DNA of 64,000 nt from Streptomyces echinatus (GCF_014203595.1 NZ_JACHJK010000002.1:620001-684000); one strand, 5' to 3'. Numbered from the stretch's first letter, positions 1 through 10,080 are shown. Notes: generated by a model not told the origin, from the letters alone. Program-made: numbers and translations.

Positions 1-148
1 GGAACCACAGGGCCAAGTCCTGACGACCTTGGTCGCAGCGCCTGCCACGGGGTCTCGTCGTCGGCAAGGGCGACGCGCGCCCCCGGCATGACTCACGAGT
101 TGGTGCGTGATAACGGGTGGAGCGTGTTCGCCCTGCTCGCGGCCGTTT

Positions 149-430
149 TCAGGTCATGAGGGTGCGGTCGGAGACGAGGCCGGCGATGGCTCGGTAGATG
201 TCGGGCAGGCGATCGCGTCGTTGGGTCCAGCGCATGAGTTGTTTCCAGCGTCTGTGGTCGGCGAGGGCGTGCCCGACGGTGATGCGGTCGGATGAGTGGC
301 TGTGCCGCTCGCGTTCCCACTGTTCGACCCTGCCGGGCACTGCTCCGGGGCGTGGCTTTCTGGGCGGCGTGAGTGCCTGGCCGGGATGGTCACGGCTCAG
401 GCCCAGGTAGCCGTCGTCGGGTCGAAGCGC
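149..430 (-). pseudogene. Transposase C-terminal remnant (IS5-like DDE type)
   Basis: The reverse strand ends in a segment of about 60 residues (HSHSSDRITVGHALADHRRW, then WTQRRDRLPDIYRAIAGLVSDRT) that resembles the C-terminus of Streptomyces DDE transposases carrying an HTH_Tnp domain. A short PPRKPRP stretch lies just before it. The upstream part of the frame (to 682) does not look like transposase, and the N-terminal domain, the first two catalytic acids and inverted terminal repeats are not seen. I read it as a dead fragment. Family assignment is from memory of conserved endings; the exact IS group is uncertain. Confidence 0.6.
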
Positions 431-688
431 TGGAAGCATCGGCCCACAGGGTGCGGCCCCGGTGGTCAGCGCAGGTCGTCGGCGACACCGAGGGGGTCGA
501 TGGCCAGGGCCGGGCTGACAGCGCCGTTGAGACGGCGCAGGCTGCGGTAGGCGGCCGCATTCAAGGGCGTCATGGGCCTCATATGCCTCCGGTGTCCAGG
601 AATTGCAAGTCGGCAGCAAGTCCAGGCCAAGGCCCGGTGAGCACCGTGTCGTATCCGCCGTCGGCATTCGATCCTGGAGCAACCGAGC
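431..688. other. No supported gene (possible further transposase debris)
   Basis: Long frames run through here in several phases, but none has a convincing start, codon pattern or recognisable motif. A short reverse frame beginning near 570 (MTPLNAAAYRSLRRLNGAVS) stops after about 35 codons and could be more eroded mobile-element sequence. I see nothing else in it. Confidence 0.35.
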
Positions 689-940
689 GTGTCACCCAGC
701 AGTACCTCCGAACAGCCCCGCCCCTACGAGACGATCGCGGACCACCGCGAGCGGAAACCGCTGTCGCCCCTGCTCCCCGCAGCGCCGCACGGTGCGACGG
801 GCCGGGCCGCCTCGGTCGCCCACCGCTTGACCGAATACGGGCTGCACCGCCACCGCAAGGACGAGTCCGTTCGGCCATCGCTCCGCGAACGCACCGCGCA
901 GCGGACGCCGGTCGTACTGGTCCGCGGAGCGGCGCGATGA
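689..940 (+). CDS. Small hypothetical protein coupled to the PPOX-like gene
   Basis: An 83-residue arginine-rich frame starts at GTG 689, with GGAG about 10 bases upstream. Its stop overlaps the start of the next gene in an ATGA at 937-940, the usual sign of translational coupling in Streptomyces. The sequence (MSPSSTSEQPRPYETIADH at the start, GLHRHRKDES in the middle) matches no family I know. It could be spurious, since it is rich in R, P and A as shadow frames are. The coupling and the spaced Shine-Dalgarno are the only support. Confidence 0.4.
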   Translation: MSPSSTSEQPRPYETIADHRERKPLSPLLPAAPHGATGRAASVAHRLTEYGLHRHRKDESVRPSLRERTAQRTPVVLVRGAAR

Positions 941-1881
941 CGGTACTCGACCGCGCTCCCCACGACGTCCTGGACGCCTACCGCACCTGCGAGTTCGTCC
1001 CCCTCGGCAAGGACCGAACGCCGTTGGCCTGGCCGACGGCCGTGGCTCGGCGCGAAGACGGAACCCTCCTGCTGACCACGTCCCTCGCCTTCGCCCAAAA
1101 GGCGCTGAACGTACGCCGCGACGGCCGGGTCGCGCTGCTCTTCTCCGACCCCACGGGCAGCGGACTGGACCGGGCTCCGCAAGTGTTCGTGAGCGGCCGC
1201 GCCCACTGCCCCGACGCGATCATGACGGGTCCGGAAGGGGCCGAGGAGTACTGGCGCAGGCTCTTCGAACGCCAGCCGCACAGCCGCGCCTACCTCAAGC
1301 GCCCCATGAGGCCGGTGATGTCCTGGTACTACCTGCGCCTCCTCATCACCGTCGAACCCGAACGGGTGAGCATAAGGCCGAGCCTGGAGGAGCTGCCGTG
1401 GCTCGAGGCGCCGGCTCCCGCCGCCGCGACGCAAACGCTGCCCGGGGCCGCGCAACTCGGCCGTATGCCGACGGCGGTACTGGCCGGCCGGGACGCCTCG
1501 GGGGCACCGCTGCTCGCCCGTACCCGCCCGCAGCCGACACCGTCGGGCTATCTGGTCGAGGTTCCACCGGACTGCCGTGTCGAGCCGGGGCCGGCCAGCC
1601 TGCTGGTGCACCGGCACGACGAACTGCTGAACCACATGTACAACGCGCTCGTACGCGGAGACCTGAGGCAGACCGGTTCGGGCTGGCTCCTGGTGCCGTC
1701 CAGCGTGATCGAACCCATGGGTTCCGGCCGGCTCAGCGATGCCCTGCGGGTCCTGCGCCAGACCAAGCGGTCGACCGACCGCTATCTCGCGCGGCGCGGT
1801 CTGCCCCGCCCGAAAGTGCAGTGGGACCAGTTCCGTTCCCTGGCGGCACCGTCGCCTACAGGACGGAGCCGACCGTGCTGA
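937..1881 (+). CDS. Pyridoxamine 5'-phosphate oxidase-like flavin-binding protein
   Basis: A 314-residue protein. Residues about 10-140 have the split beta-barrel pattern of PPOX-like FMN/F420-binding proteins: a substrate strand (PLAWPTAVARREDGTLLLTT), then a strand with charged residues (NVRRDGRVALLFSDP), then VFVSGRAHC. Residues 150-314 continue with no domain I recognise, so it is about twice the length of a simple PPOX protein. The ATG at 937 is preferred over the much longer open frame because the barrel begins there and it overlaps the upstream stop. Substrate unknown; a role in redox cofactor chemistry is inference from the fold. Confidence 0.7.
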   Translation: MTVLDRAPHDVLDAYRTCEFVPLGKDRTPLAWPTAVARREDGTLLLTTSLAFAQKALNVRRDGRVALLFSDPTGSGLDRAPQVFVSGRAHCPDAIMTGPEGAEEYWRRLFERQPHSRAYLKRPMRPVMSWYYLRLLITVEPERVSIRPSLEELPWLEAPAPAAATQTLPGAAQLGRMPTAVLAGRDASGAPLLARTRPQPTPSGYLVEVPPDCRVEPGPASLLVHRHDELLNHMYNALVRGDLRQTGSGWLLVPSSVIEPMGSGRLSDALRVLRQTKRSTDRYLARRGLPRPKVQWDQFRSLAAPSPTGRSRPC

Positions 1882-1909
1882 ACTGCCGCTCCGTGCGTGA
1901 GGAGTCTCC

Positions 1910-2038
1910 GTGCGAGCCCTGATCGGCCACCTCGCCGCAGCACTCGCCCGTCTCGGGCGTCGCTCTGCCCGCCCAGCGTTCCCCGCACCGCCGGACGGGG
2001 ACCGCCTGGCGGCCGTCATGAAGTCCCCGCACCATTGA
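1910..2038 (+). CDS. Candidate 42-residue basic peptide
   Basis: A GTG frame lies 28 bases after the PPOX-like stop, with a clear GAGGAG at 1899-1904. It encodes a peptide with a short hydrophobic, amphipathic start (MRALIGHLAAALARLG), then a basic proline-rich part, ending KSPHH. It has no cysteines, so it does not look like a lanthipeptide. The good ribosome site and same-strand position support translation; length and lack of known relatives keep confidence low. Confidence 0.35.
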   Translation: MRALIGHLAAALARLGRRSARPAFPAPPDGDRLAAVMKSPHH

Positions 2039-2163
2039 TCACCACTCCGGCTCGTTCGGGGCACGCGGACTGACGGCGCGGCGGGGGGAAGGGATCAGGT
2101 GAGGTTCTCTGGGTTCTCGGCACGGTCGCCGGAGATCGTCCACGGTGCCGCGCCGTTTACGAT

Positions 2164-5100
2164 GTGGCTGTCATGGTCGCAGTGAAGGTGCTCGGCGCGT
2201 TCCAGGTCGAGGTCGACGGCCGCCCGGTCGCCACACCGGGTCGGCTCGCGCGGATGGTTCTGGTCCAACTCCTGCTCGCTCGTGGAGAGGTCGTCTCCAC
2301 GGAGCGGATCATCGAGAGGTTGTGGCCCACGCGTGTCCCGTCGAGTGCGCAGGCGTCGCTGCACGCCTACATCGCGCGTCTGCGGCGCCTTCTCGAACCG
2401 GAACGCGAGCACCGAGGACCGCCGCTCGGCTCCTGCTCAGTGCGCCGTACGGCTACGCCCTCGCCCTGGAACGGGACGCGCTGGACGCCTGGGTGTTCGA
2501 GGACCGGGTCGCGGCCTGCTCGGTCGCGGGTCTGCCCGCCCACACCGCGGCCGAGGGCTTGGCCGAAGCGCTCGCCTCGTGGGGCGGGCAGCCGTACGCA
2601 GAGTTCGCGGACGAGCCCTGGACGGCCGGTGAACGCACCCGCCTGGAGGAACTGCACCGCGCTGCCCGCGAACGGCTCGCCGCCACGCGGCTGAGCCACG
2701 GGCAGGCTGCGCAGGCCCTCACCGACGCGGGCGCGCTGACCCGGGAGCAGCCGTTGCACGAGGAGGGATGGCGGCTGCTGGCGCTGGCGCTGTGGGCCCG
2801 CGACCGACAGGGGGACGCCCTGGCGGCACTGAGGCAGGCCCGGCACGTCCTCGGAGAAGAACTCGGCGTCGAACCCGGTCCGGCCCTGCTGGAGCTGGAG
2901 CAGGCCCTGCTGCACCAGCGTCTGGACGTCCTTCACCGAGAGACCGGGGCGCCCACCGCGACCTCCGCGCGAACCGGGATGGCCGCCGCCGTGACGCTCC
3001 GCAGCTCCGTCACGGCTGCCGGACCGGGGACGCCGACTGCGCCGACGGTCCTCATGGCAGGCCGGCTCCTGGGCCGTGACGAAGAGCTGGCGGCAATCGC
3101 CGACGCGGCGGAGCGGGCACGTGGCGGCCGCGCGCAGGTGGTACTGGTCTCCGGCGAGGCCGGAATCGGCAAGTCGAGCCTTCTGCAGGCCGCACTGCGC
3201 CAACTGCCGCCACAGGGCTGGCTGGTCGGATCCGGGCAGTGCCCGGAGACCGACGGCGCCCCGCCCGGCCGGGCCTGGTTCGATCTCCTCCCCGGTCTCG
3301 CCGAAGGCGCGCCACCAGGAGCGTACGCCGACGAGCTGGCCCCCTTGCTGGCCCCGGGCACCTCGAGCGGCTCCGAGCAGCCGGACGGCAGCCCGGCCCG
3401 GCGCTTTCGGCTGCACCGGGCGCTGCTCGGCTGGCTCCGCGACGCAGCCGCGCGGCAGCCGCTGGCGATCGTGCTGGACGACCTGCACCGGGGCGACCAG
3501 GAGAGCATCGAGCTGTTCCTGCTCTGCGCCGAGCAGTTGCGCGACGCACCACTGGTCCTGGTCGGCTCGTCTCGCACCGGCGAGGGCGACCTGACCGGCG
3601 CACTGGCACGCCTGGCTGCCTGCTCGCCCGTACGAATCAAGCTCTCGGGCCTGTCGGACACCCAGGCGAAGGAACTGCTGCGGCGGTCGACGGCCGACAT
3701 CAGCGAGCAGGCCGCGGCGGCCCTGGCCGAACGGGCCGGGGGCAACCCCTTCTACCTCCGTGAGAGTTCCCTCCTGGTGGCCGGCGAGGGCGAGCAGCAA
3801 GCCCTGGCCCGGATCCCGCAAGGGGTCCAGGACGTACTGCGGCGCAGGCTCGCCCTGCTCGCACCGACCGTCACGGCCGGACTGCGGCTCGCAGCCGTCG
3901 CCGGACGCGAGGCCCCGATCGCCCTCCTGGTGCAGGCCGCGGACGGCGATCCCGAGCAACTCCTCGACGCCCTGGACGCCGGCGTGACCGCCGGGCTTCT
4001 CACCGAGCCGCGGGCGGGTACGGTCCGCTTCAGCCACGCCCTCGTGCGAGACGCCCTGGAGGCGGACCTCACGCGCCTGCGGCTGGCCCGGATGCATTCC
4101 CGACTGGGCAGGAGCCTGATCGCCCTCGGCTCGGACGACGTCGCCGCCACCGCCCACCACCTCCTGCGGGCGGCCGCGGTCGTGACCGCCGACGCCGGCC
4201 CCGCGGTCCACCATGCCCGGCTGGCGTGCGAGCAGGCCGTGCGCCGCTATGCCCCGCAGAACGCCGAAGCCCTGCTGAACACGGCCCTCGGCCTTCTGGC
4301 CGACCATCCGGCAGCCTTCGCAGACCAGGACGCCGCCCTGCTGCGTGTGATGCTGCTGGGCCAGCTCGTCGACTGCAGGATCCGGATGGGGGCCGTCGTA
4401 CCGGCCCGCGACGCACAGCAGCAGGCCGTCCGGGTGGCCCGTGCCGAGGGCCGGGCAGACCTGCTGACCGCCGCCTACACGACATGGACCGAACCGACGC
4501 CCTGGCGCGTCCGCCCGTACGCGGCCTGTGATCCCGAGGGCGTCGAGGAGCTCACGAACCTGCTGGAGAATCACCACCCGGACGACCGGCAGCGGTGCCT
4601 GCTCCTCGACCAGCTCGCCGACGCACTGGACGACACCAACCCCCGCGCCGTGACCGTGGCACGCCAGGCCGTGGAGCTCGCCAGGACCGTGGGCGATCCC
4701 CGGCTCCGGGGCATGACCCTCACCTCCTTGCTGCGCCGCATCGACTGCGAACTGGAACCCGCCGCCTATCTCGAACTCCACGAAGAACTTGCCGAGGTCG
4801 CCGCCTCCCAGGACAGCCCCGAGTACGCCTGGATGAGTTCCTACATCGCCGCCCGGATCGCCGCCGCCGGCAACGACCCGGCGCAGATGGAGCGGTGCCT
4901 CGTACGCGCCGACGAGATCGCCCGCACCTACGAGCTGGGCGGTGCCTTCGCCATCGCCAGGCTGCGCCGCCCCATGGTCGCCATGGCCCAGGGCCGATTC
5001 GGCGAGGCGGAGCAGGACCTGGCGTCTGCGGTGGCGGACCTGCGAGCGCGTGGGGCGGTGGACCTCAGCGGACTGGCGGGCCTGGCGGCCGGATGCATCC

Positions 5101-5573
5101 GCCTGCAGCAGGACCGGCTCGCCGAGGTCCTGCCGGTGCTGCTCGCGGTGTGGGAGCAGTACCAGCCGCACAACGAAGCCCTCACCGCCCTCGCCCTGCT
5201 GGCCGCGGACCGCGGCGAAGAGGCCCGTGAGGTCTTCGCCCGCAGGGCGCCGATCCGCCGCGACTTCGCCTACTCCATCCTGGCCGGCCTGCGCGGCATC
5301 GCCGCCATCGCCTTCGGCGACCGGCAAGCGGCCGCCGAGGTCTACCGCGATCTCCTTCCCCTTCGGCGGCTGGCAGGCGGAGCGAGCAGCCTCAGCCTCG
5401 TCTTCCGGCCCGTCGCGCAGACCCTGGGCGAACTTGCCGAATTCCTGGGCCATGCGCAGGAGGCGCGGCGCCACTACCGGGAGGCCGAGCGGGTGGCAGC
5501 CGCATGGGACTCCCCGCACTGGTCGCATGCCGCCCAAGCGGCCCTGGCCCGGCTTCCGCAGTCGGGCGAGTAG
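2164..5573 (+). pseudogene. AfsR/SARP-type AAA regulator, frameshifted near 2415
   Basis: Streptomyces antibiotic regulatory protein of the large, AfsR-like kind, broken by a frameshift. From GTG 2164 (or ATG 2173) one frame encodes the winged-helix DNA-binding domain (VKVLGAFQVEVDGRPV, then STERIIERLWP and ASLHAYIARLRRLLEPERE). It then fails, and the -1 frame resumes with LLLSAPYGYALALERDALDAW and the bacterial transcriptional activator domain to about 2940. A STAND-type ATPase follows, with Walker A GEAGIGKSS at about 3155 and a Walker B-like IVLDDLHRGD, then a helical TPR-like C-terminus. Adding one G after CGCGAG near 2409 restores a natural reading (EREAPRTAARLLLS). It would activate a secondary metabolite cluster, but none is in the window. 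Either a pseudogene or an assembly error. Confidence 0.8.
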
Positions 5574-5616
5574 AACAGGATGCGGTCACGGGGGAGCCGG
5601 TCCGGATCGCGCGACG

Positions 5617-6523
5617 CTAGGCCGGCTCGGCCATGAACTCCGCCGCCAGCTCGAGGAACCGACCGGGCGAGTCCGTCGTCAACTGGAGGTCCACGAGCAC
5701 CTCGTCGGTCTCCGCCGCGCACATCGTGCGCAGGTGGTCACAGATCTGGCGCACGGTCCCACGGTGGTGGCCCTCCGCCAGGCCGGCCGCGAACTTGGTG
5801 ACGTCAGGGTTCACACGCAGCACCCGCCGCAGTCCTGCCGGGTCCCGCCCCGCCCCCGTTCGGCCGCCTCGGAGGCCACGGCCCACAGACCGCGGAAGTG
5901 CTCAAGCGGCATCGAGGCCGCGAGCCAGCCGTCGGCACGCCGGCCCACCCGCTCCAGGGCAACGGGGGTGAATCCGCCCAGCAGCACCGGTGGCCTCGGC
6001 TTCTGGAGGGGCTTGGGCAGGATGGTCGACTCGCGGATCGTCCACAGCGAGCCGGTGTGGACCACCGAACCGGGCCGCCATACGGCGTCGAGGACGTCAA
6101 GAGTCTCCTCAAGCCGGGCGCCCCGGCCTTCCCAGGACACTCCCACGGCCTCGTACTCCTCCCGCATCCAGCCCAGCCCGATGCCCACATCCAGGCGCCC
6201 GCGGCTGAGCAGGTCGAGTGTCGTCAGCGCCCGGGCGAGCACGAGGGGCGGCTGCACAGGGCGTTGAGCGTACTGCTGCCCAGACGTACCCGTTCGGTCG
6301 CCATGGCTGCCACGCCCAGCGCGAGGAGGGGGTCGAGGTGGGTGCCGTACCGGACGGGCATCTTCCCGCCCAGGTATCCGTCGGGCGGGCTGATCGGGGC
6401 CAAGAGGCGGTCGGCCACCCAGAGGCTGTGGCAGCCCAGCGCTTCCAACGCCGTGCACATGCCGGCGGAGAGGCGGGGGTCGGCGAACGTACCGAACTGG
6501 GGTACGGAGAATCCGATGCGCAT
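5617..6523 (-). pseudogene. LLM-class F420-dependent oxidoreductase, two frameshifts
   Basis: The ATG at 6523 has a GAGGAA upstream and starts MRIGFSVPQFGTFADP, typical of luciferase-like monooxygenases that use F420. The product is read in three frames. The first runs to about 6255 (VRLGSSTLNA). The second runs to about 5850 and includes TTLDLLSRGRLDVGIGLGW, a hallmark of the family. The third runs to the stop at 5617 (VTKFAAGLAEG). Each break is repaired by one added base in a short run: a C near 6260 and a G near 5858. The intact protein would be about 300 residues, normal for the family. Either inactivated or mis-sequenced; substrate unknown. Confidence 0.8.
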
Positions 6524-6605
6524 CGGTGAGGTTCCTCGATCGTTGGGGGGGAGAACGGGTCCGGACGCACTGGCGCGCATCCAGCCCAGCCGGCGGGGAC
6601 GACGG

Positions 6606-7289
6606 TCACCCGGTTGTACGCCGCCCCCGGATCCGGTCGGTCTCGCGGCGGTACTGCCGCTGCCCGAGCAGCTTCCACAGCACTCGCGCCGGAACGGGCA
6701 GCCGGGCGAGGAACTCCCTGCGCTCCCCGGGAGAGGCGTCTTCCAGGATGGCGCCGAGCGCGATCATCAGCCGGTTGCGGGGCGTCTCGGCGAGGCCCCG
6801 CTCCCCGACCGCATGCCATTCCTTCTCGTTCACATGGAGGGCGACAAGAGGCATGACCTGCCGTTCCTCCTCGTCAAGATGGGCGCACAGCTGCCGGTGA
6901 TGCCGACGCAGCGCCTCGGCCAGCTCGTCACGGTCCTCGGACAGGGCCTTCGCCTGCCACCGGTCCATGAGCACCTGGACCTCGCTGATCCCTTCGGAGA
7001 GCTCCCGGTGCTGGGCCTCCATGGCCAGCACCTGCTCGGCATCGAGGTCCAGATGGGGCAGCAGGACCGGCCAGAGCATCTCGTCCTCCCCGGTGTGGTG
7101 GGCGTGCAGGCCGATCGAGTAGAGCCGCCAGTGCTCGGCCAGGATCCGGGCGCGGGCGGTGTCTGCGGGCCGAACGTCCTGGACGAGGTCGGCCAGCAGG
7201 CGCGACTCGCGACGGAGCACCTGGTGGATCATCGCCATCTCGCGGGTGTAGGCGTGAACGGCGGAGTCTGAAGTATTGCTCGTGGTCAT
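6606..7289 (-). CDS. Hemerythrin-like domain protein
   Basis: 227 residues. The helical core carries the spaced His/Glu ligands of a hemerythrin/HHE cation-binding domain: MIHQVLRRES, GLHAHHTGEDEMLWP, MEAQHRELSEG and HHRQLCAHLDEEERQVMP. This fold binds a di-iron centre and senses or carries O2 or nitric oxide, or protects iron. The C-terminal 60 residues (ASPGERREFLARLPVPARVLW) resemble the helical tail of actinobacterial hemerythrin-domain proteins. I chose ATG 7289 because the homologous part begins there; the open frame extends upstream without conserved sequence. It has no operon partner, being separated from the broken LLM gene by about 80 bases. Confidence 0.85.
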   Translation of the reverse strand: MTTSNTSDSAVHAYTREMAMIHQVLRRESRLLADLVQDVRPADTARARILAEHWRLYSIGLHAHHTGEDEMLWPVLLPHLDLDAEQVLAMEAQHRELSEGISEVQVLMDRWQAKALSEDRDELAEALRRHHRQLCAHLDEEERQVMPLVALHVNEKEWHAVGERGLAETPRNRLMIALGAILEDASPGERREFLARLPVPARVLWKLLGQRQYRRETDRIRGRRTTG

Positions 7290-7544
7290 GATCCCCAGTC
7301 TTCGGAGCCCGATTGCCGGGCACTTGCACTCGACTTGCCGTACCTGGCTCACGTGAACGCCGGCTCGAGGTTCGGCTGCCTCATAAGCCGGTCTCGTCCG
7401 CCGGCGCCGCTCGTGTTCGCGCCGATGGATACGGGCTGTAAGCCTCTCTCCGGGCGGAGGGAAAGACATTGGGCGCCTGGGCAAGGGCGTGGTCCACTGC
7501 GCGGATGAGCTTGTTGGTCGGTGTGTTCACCGCACCTGACCACG

Positions 7545-7788
7545 AAGGGACGTGTCCAGGGTCCTGTTGGCTGCACGAGGGCGGCGGCGTCTGGCGGTTA
7601 GCCGACCGGAAAGCGCCTGGCACCACCCGCTGATGGGGTTCGTCGACCACGGACCAGGCGGCACCGGTGAGCCGGTCGTGGCCCTGCTCAGACCGGGGAA
7701 CGCGAGCTCGAACACGGCCGCCGACCACATCAGCGCCACCCAACTGGCCCTGGACCAGCCACCTCACCGCCGCTCTCGAACGCCTTAG
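7545..7788 (+). pseudogene. IS1380-family transposase fragment
   Basis: The frame reading GFVDHGPGGTGEPVVALLRP, then GNASSNTAADHISATQLALD, matches the segment around the first catalytic acid in IS1380-type transposases (DHG.GGTGEPL..LLRPGNAGSNTA). Only about 80 residues remain; the following catalytic regions and both ends are missing, so it cannot move. It lies between two intact host genes and marks an old insertion and deletion. Confidence 0.75.
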
Positions 7789-7805
7789 CCTCGATCCTTC
7801 TTGAC

Positions 7806-7830
7806 GGTCCGCCGATGGAGTCGGCGGACC
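7806..7830 (+). terminator. Perfect 10-bp stem-loop
   Basis: GGTCCGCCGA (7806-7815) pairs exactly with TCGGCGGACC (7821-7830) around a TGGAG loop. There is no U tract, as is common for Streptomyces terminators. It lies just beyond the transposase fragment and may be the terminator of the lost element. Confidence 0.55.
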
Positions 7831-8216
7831 ATCTTGTTGCGGGGTGGCGGAGGCCGGGCGCTACCGATGGATGGCCGGCGCGCCGTGTCGTAAGGTCCGG
7901 TGAAGGTGTACGGCGGCGCATCGAGCTATGTCGCACCGTTCGCCGTGCGGGTCGCCGGGGGGCTGCGGCGACCCCACCCGCTGCCGATCATCCAGCATGG
8001 CAGCGGATGCGCGACAAGCGGGGACACGCGAAAATGATGATGATTGGCATGCGCCAAAACGCGGACCATCTGGATTTCCGCGTCGGAGGGCCCGTCCCGG
8101 TTCGCGTCGCCGCACACGGCAATCGCGGCTACGACCGACGCCTTCCGCACGATCCTCACTGTTCTCAGACGCCGAACAGGCCAACCTCACCTTGTACGCC
8201 GAGGAAGTGAAAGCAC
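7831..8216. other. 386-bp gene-free stretch upstream of the hydrolase
   Basis: No frame here has a convincing start and family match. An AT-rich patch near 8028-8052 (CGAAAATGATGATGATTGGC) stands out from its surroundings and may be part of the hydrolase promoter. A GAGGAAG ribosome site at 8200-8206 serves that gene. Confidence 0.4.
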
Positions 8217-9059
8217 ATGACCGTCTCCGGAATCCTGACATCGGGCAAGGCCCGACTGGCCCTTGGCGTGTCGGTCCTCTCCGCCCTGACCGTGACGCCG
8301 ACTCACGCCGCAGATGGTCTCGGCGGGGCGCCGGCGGGCCAGAAGCCAACAGTGGTGCTCGTACACGGAGCATTCGCCGACGGGTCAAGCTGGAACGCAG
8401 TGGTGCAGCGCCTGCAGCGGGACGGCTACCAGGTCATCGCCCCACCCAACACGCTGCGCGGCATACCTCAGGACTCGACATACCTGAACAGCCTGTTGAA
8501 GACCATCAAGGGGCCGATCGTCCTCGTCGGACACTCCTACGCCGGCGAGGTGATCTCACAGGCGGCCGCCGGCGTCGACGACGTCAAAGCTCTGGTCTAC
8601 ATCAACGCGATGATGCCGGACAAAGGGGAGTCGTTCGCCAGTCTCTCGGGCAAGTTCCCGAAAGCTCCGCTCACCAAGGCGTTGCGGCAGGTGCCGTTCC
8701 GTAACGGCGACGGCACGTCGGGGACCGACATGTACATCCAGCCCGACAAGCTCCACGCGACCTTCGCCCAGGACCTCTCCCAGGAGCAGGCTTCCGTCAT
8801 GGCATCGACGCAGCGCCCGATCGCACAGTCGGCCTTCACCGACAAGCTCACCCAAGCGGCCTGGCGGGACAAGCCCGTCTACGTGCTCGTCGGCAAACAG
8901 GACCGGGCCATCAACCCCAGCCTCGAACGGTACGAAGCCGCGCGGGCACACGCACGCAAGACGGTCGAGATCAACTCCTCACACGTCTCCCTGGTCTCAC
9001 ACCCCCAAGCCGTCACGGATCTCATCCTCAGCGCAGCCCACGACTCCGGCCGGCAGTAG
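8217..9059 (+). CDS. Secreted alpha/beta hydrolase
   Basis: 280 residues with a Sec-type signal peptide (basic start, hydrophobic LALGVSVLSALTV, likely cut after THA near residue 31). The mature enzyme has the oxyanion motif LVHGAFADGSSW and the nucleophile elbow GHSYAG. A late acid (VGKQDRAI) and His (NSSHVSLVSHP) complete a Ser-Asp-His triad. This is the small esterase-like group often annotated alpha/beta hydrolase; it probably hydrolyses a small ester or lactone outside the cell. ATG 8217 follows GAGGAAG at a good distance. It stands alone, between mobile debris and a convergent SDR gene. Confidence 0.88.
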   Translation: MTVSGILTSGKARLALGVSVLSALTVTPTHAADGLGGAPAGQKPTVVLVHGAFADGSSWNAVVQRLQRDGYQVIAPPNTLRGIPQDSTYLNSLLKTIKGPIVLVGHSYAGEVISQAAAGVDDVKALVYINAMMPDKGESFASLSGKFPKAPLTKALRQVPFRNGDGTSGTDMYIQPDKLHATFAQDLSQEQASVMASTQRPIAQSAFTDKLTQAAWRDKPVYVLVGKQDRAINPSLERYEAARAHARKTVEINSSHVSLVSHPQAVTDLILSAAHDSGRQ

Positions 9060-9185
9060 ACGAACGGGCAGCATTCCGAGCGCGCAGCGAGGGGCCATTT
9101 GATGCCCGGCCATGCAGCGATGAGGGCGGCAGCGTCCGCAGGGCAGGACGCTGCCGAACGGCGACGGACCCGGCCCGTGCCGCTC

Positions 9186-9965
9186 TCAGTACGGCTGGCC
9201 CGTCGGCATGATGGTGACTTGCTGGAGGTTCACCCGGCGCGGGAGCGAGGCGAGGAAGCCGATCGTGTCGGCTATGTCCTGGGGCGTCAGCCACTCGATG
9301 GCCTCCTTGGAGCCCTCCAGCCAGTCGATCGCCCCCTGGTCGGTGACGTGCCCCTGTAGCTCGGTACCGACGATGCCTGGCTCGATGGCCGAGACGCGGA
9401 CGTTCTTCGGGCCCAGTTCCACGCGCAGGTGGCGGGAGAGATGGGTGACGTACGCCTTGGTGCCGGAGTAGACCGCGAAGTTCGGGAAGATGTTCTGGGC
9501 CGCGATCGACGAGGTGTTGATCAGGTCGGCCACGCCGCCGCCTTCGCCGGCGGCCTTCACGAGCTGCGGGACGAACGCGCCGATGACGTTCATCAGACCG
9601 GTGATGTTCAGGTCGATCTGGCGCTGCCACTGGTCGGTGGCCAGTTCCTCGATCGGGGCGGGGAGCATGACGCCGGCGTTGTTGAGCAGCAGGTCGGCGC
9701 CGCCGCGTTCAGCCGCGACCTGGTCGGCGGCCGCTTGGATCGCCGCCCTGTCGGTCACGTCGGCGGTGATCGCGGTGGCGCTGCCGCCGTTCTTCTTGAT
9801 CCTGGCGACCAGGTCGGTCAGCCGGTCGGCGCGCCTGGCCAGGACGACGGCGTGTGCGCCGAGCGCGGCCAGCTTCTCGGCGGACGCCTCTCCGATGCCG
9901 CTGGAGGCTCCGGTGATGACCGCGACGCGGCCCTGGAGGGGCTGGGCGATGCTCTGTGTGGACAT
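9186..9965 (-). CDS. SDR-family oxidoreductase
   Basis: 259 residues, a classical short-chain dehydrogenase. It has the NAD(P) site TGASSGIG near the N-terminus, ARRADRL (suggesting NADP preference), NNAGV, a catalytic Ser in INTSSIA and the YSGTK catalytic Tyr/Lys pair. It belongs to the YdfG-like group that reduces small carbonyls or hydroxy acids; the true substrate cannot be read. The start at 9965 has an AGGAGG-like site just upstream on the reverse strand. Confidence 0.9.
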   Translation of the reverse strand: MSTQSIAQPLQGRVAVITGASSGIGEASAEKLAALGAHAVVLARRADRLTDLVARIKKNGGSATAITADVTDRAAIQAAADQVAAERGGADLLLNNAGVMLPAPIEELATDQWQRQIDLNITGLMNVIGAFVPQLVKAAGEGGGVADLINTSSIAAQNIFPNFAVYSGTKAYVTHLSRHLRVELGPKNVRVSAIEPGIVGTELQGHVTDQGAIDWLEGSKEAIEWLTPQDIADTIGFLASLPRRVNLQQVTIMPTGQPY

Positions 9966-10040
9966 GGGTGCACCTTCCGGAGGAGGAGCGAGGTTGATGT
10001 GTCGCCGGGCCGCGTCTGCGGGGGGCCGGAAGATTCCAAG

Positions 10041-10080
10041 GCTGTAGCCGACCCAGTTCTGCTGTAGCCGACCCAGTTCT
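10041..10080. repeat. Exact 20-bp tandem duplication at the end of the DJ-1 gene
   Basis: GCTGTAGCCGACCCAGTTCT occurs twice head to tail (10041-10060, 10061-10080). The last base of the second copy is part of the stop codon of the broken DJ-1/PfpI gene. It looks like a slippage or end-joining scar between that gene and the SDR gene. Confidence 0.9.

Noticed and set aside
149..430. An intact insertion sequence at the left edge
   Set aside because: Only the transposase C-terminus is recognisable and no terminal repeats were found.
7381..7527. A reverse 48-codon frame beginning MNTPTNKLIRAVDHALAQAP
   Set aside because: Looks protein-like at its start, but it has no ribosome site and the second half is compositionally random; could be debris.
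7926..8159. A reverse frame starting MRIVRKASVVAAIAVCGDAN that looks like a signal peptide
   Set aside because: The remainder is unstructured and the start lies in the hydrolase promoter region; no ribosome site found.
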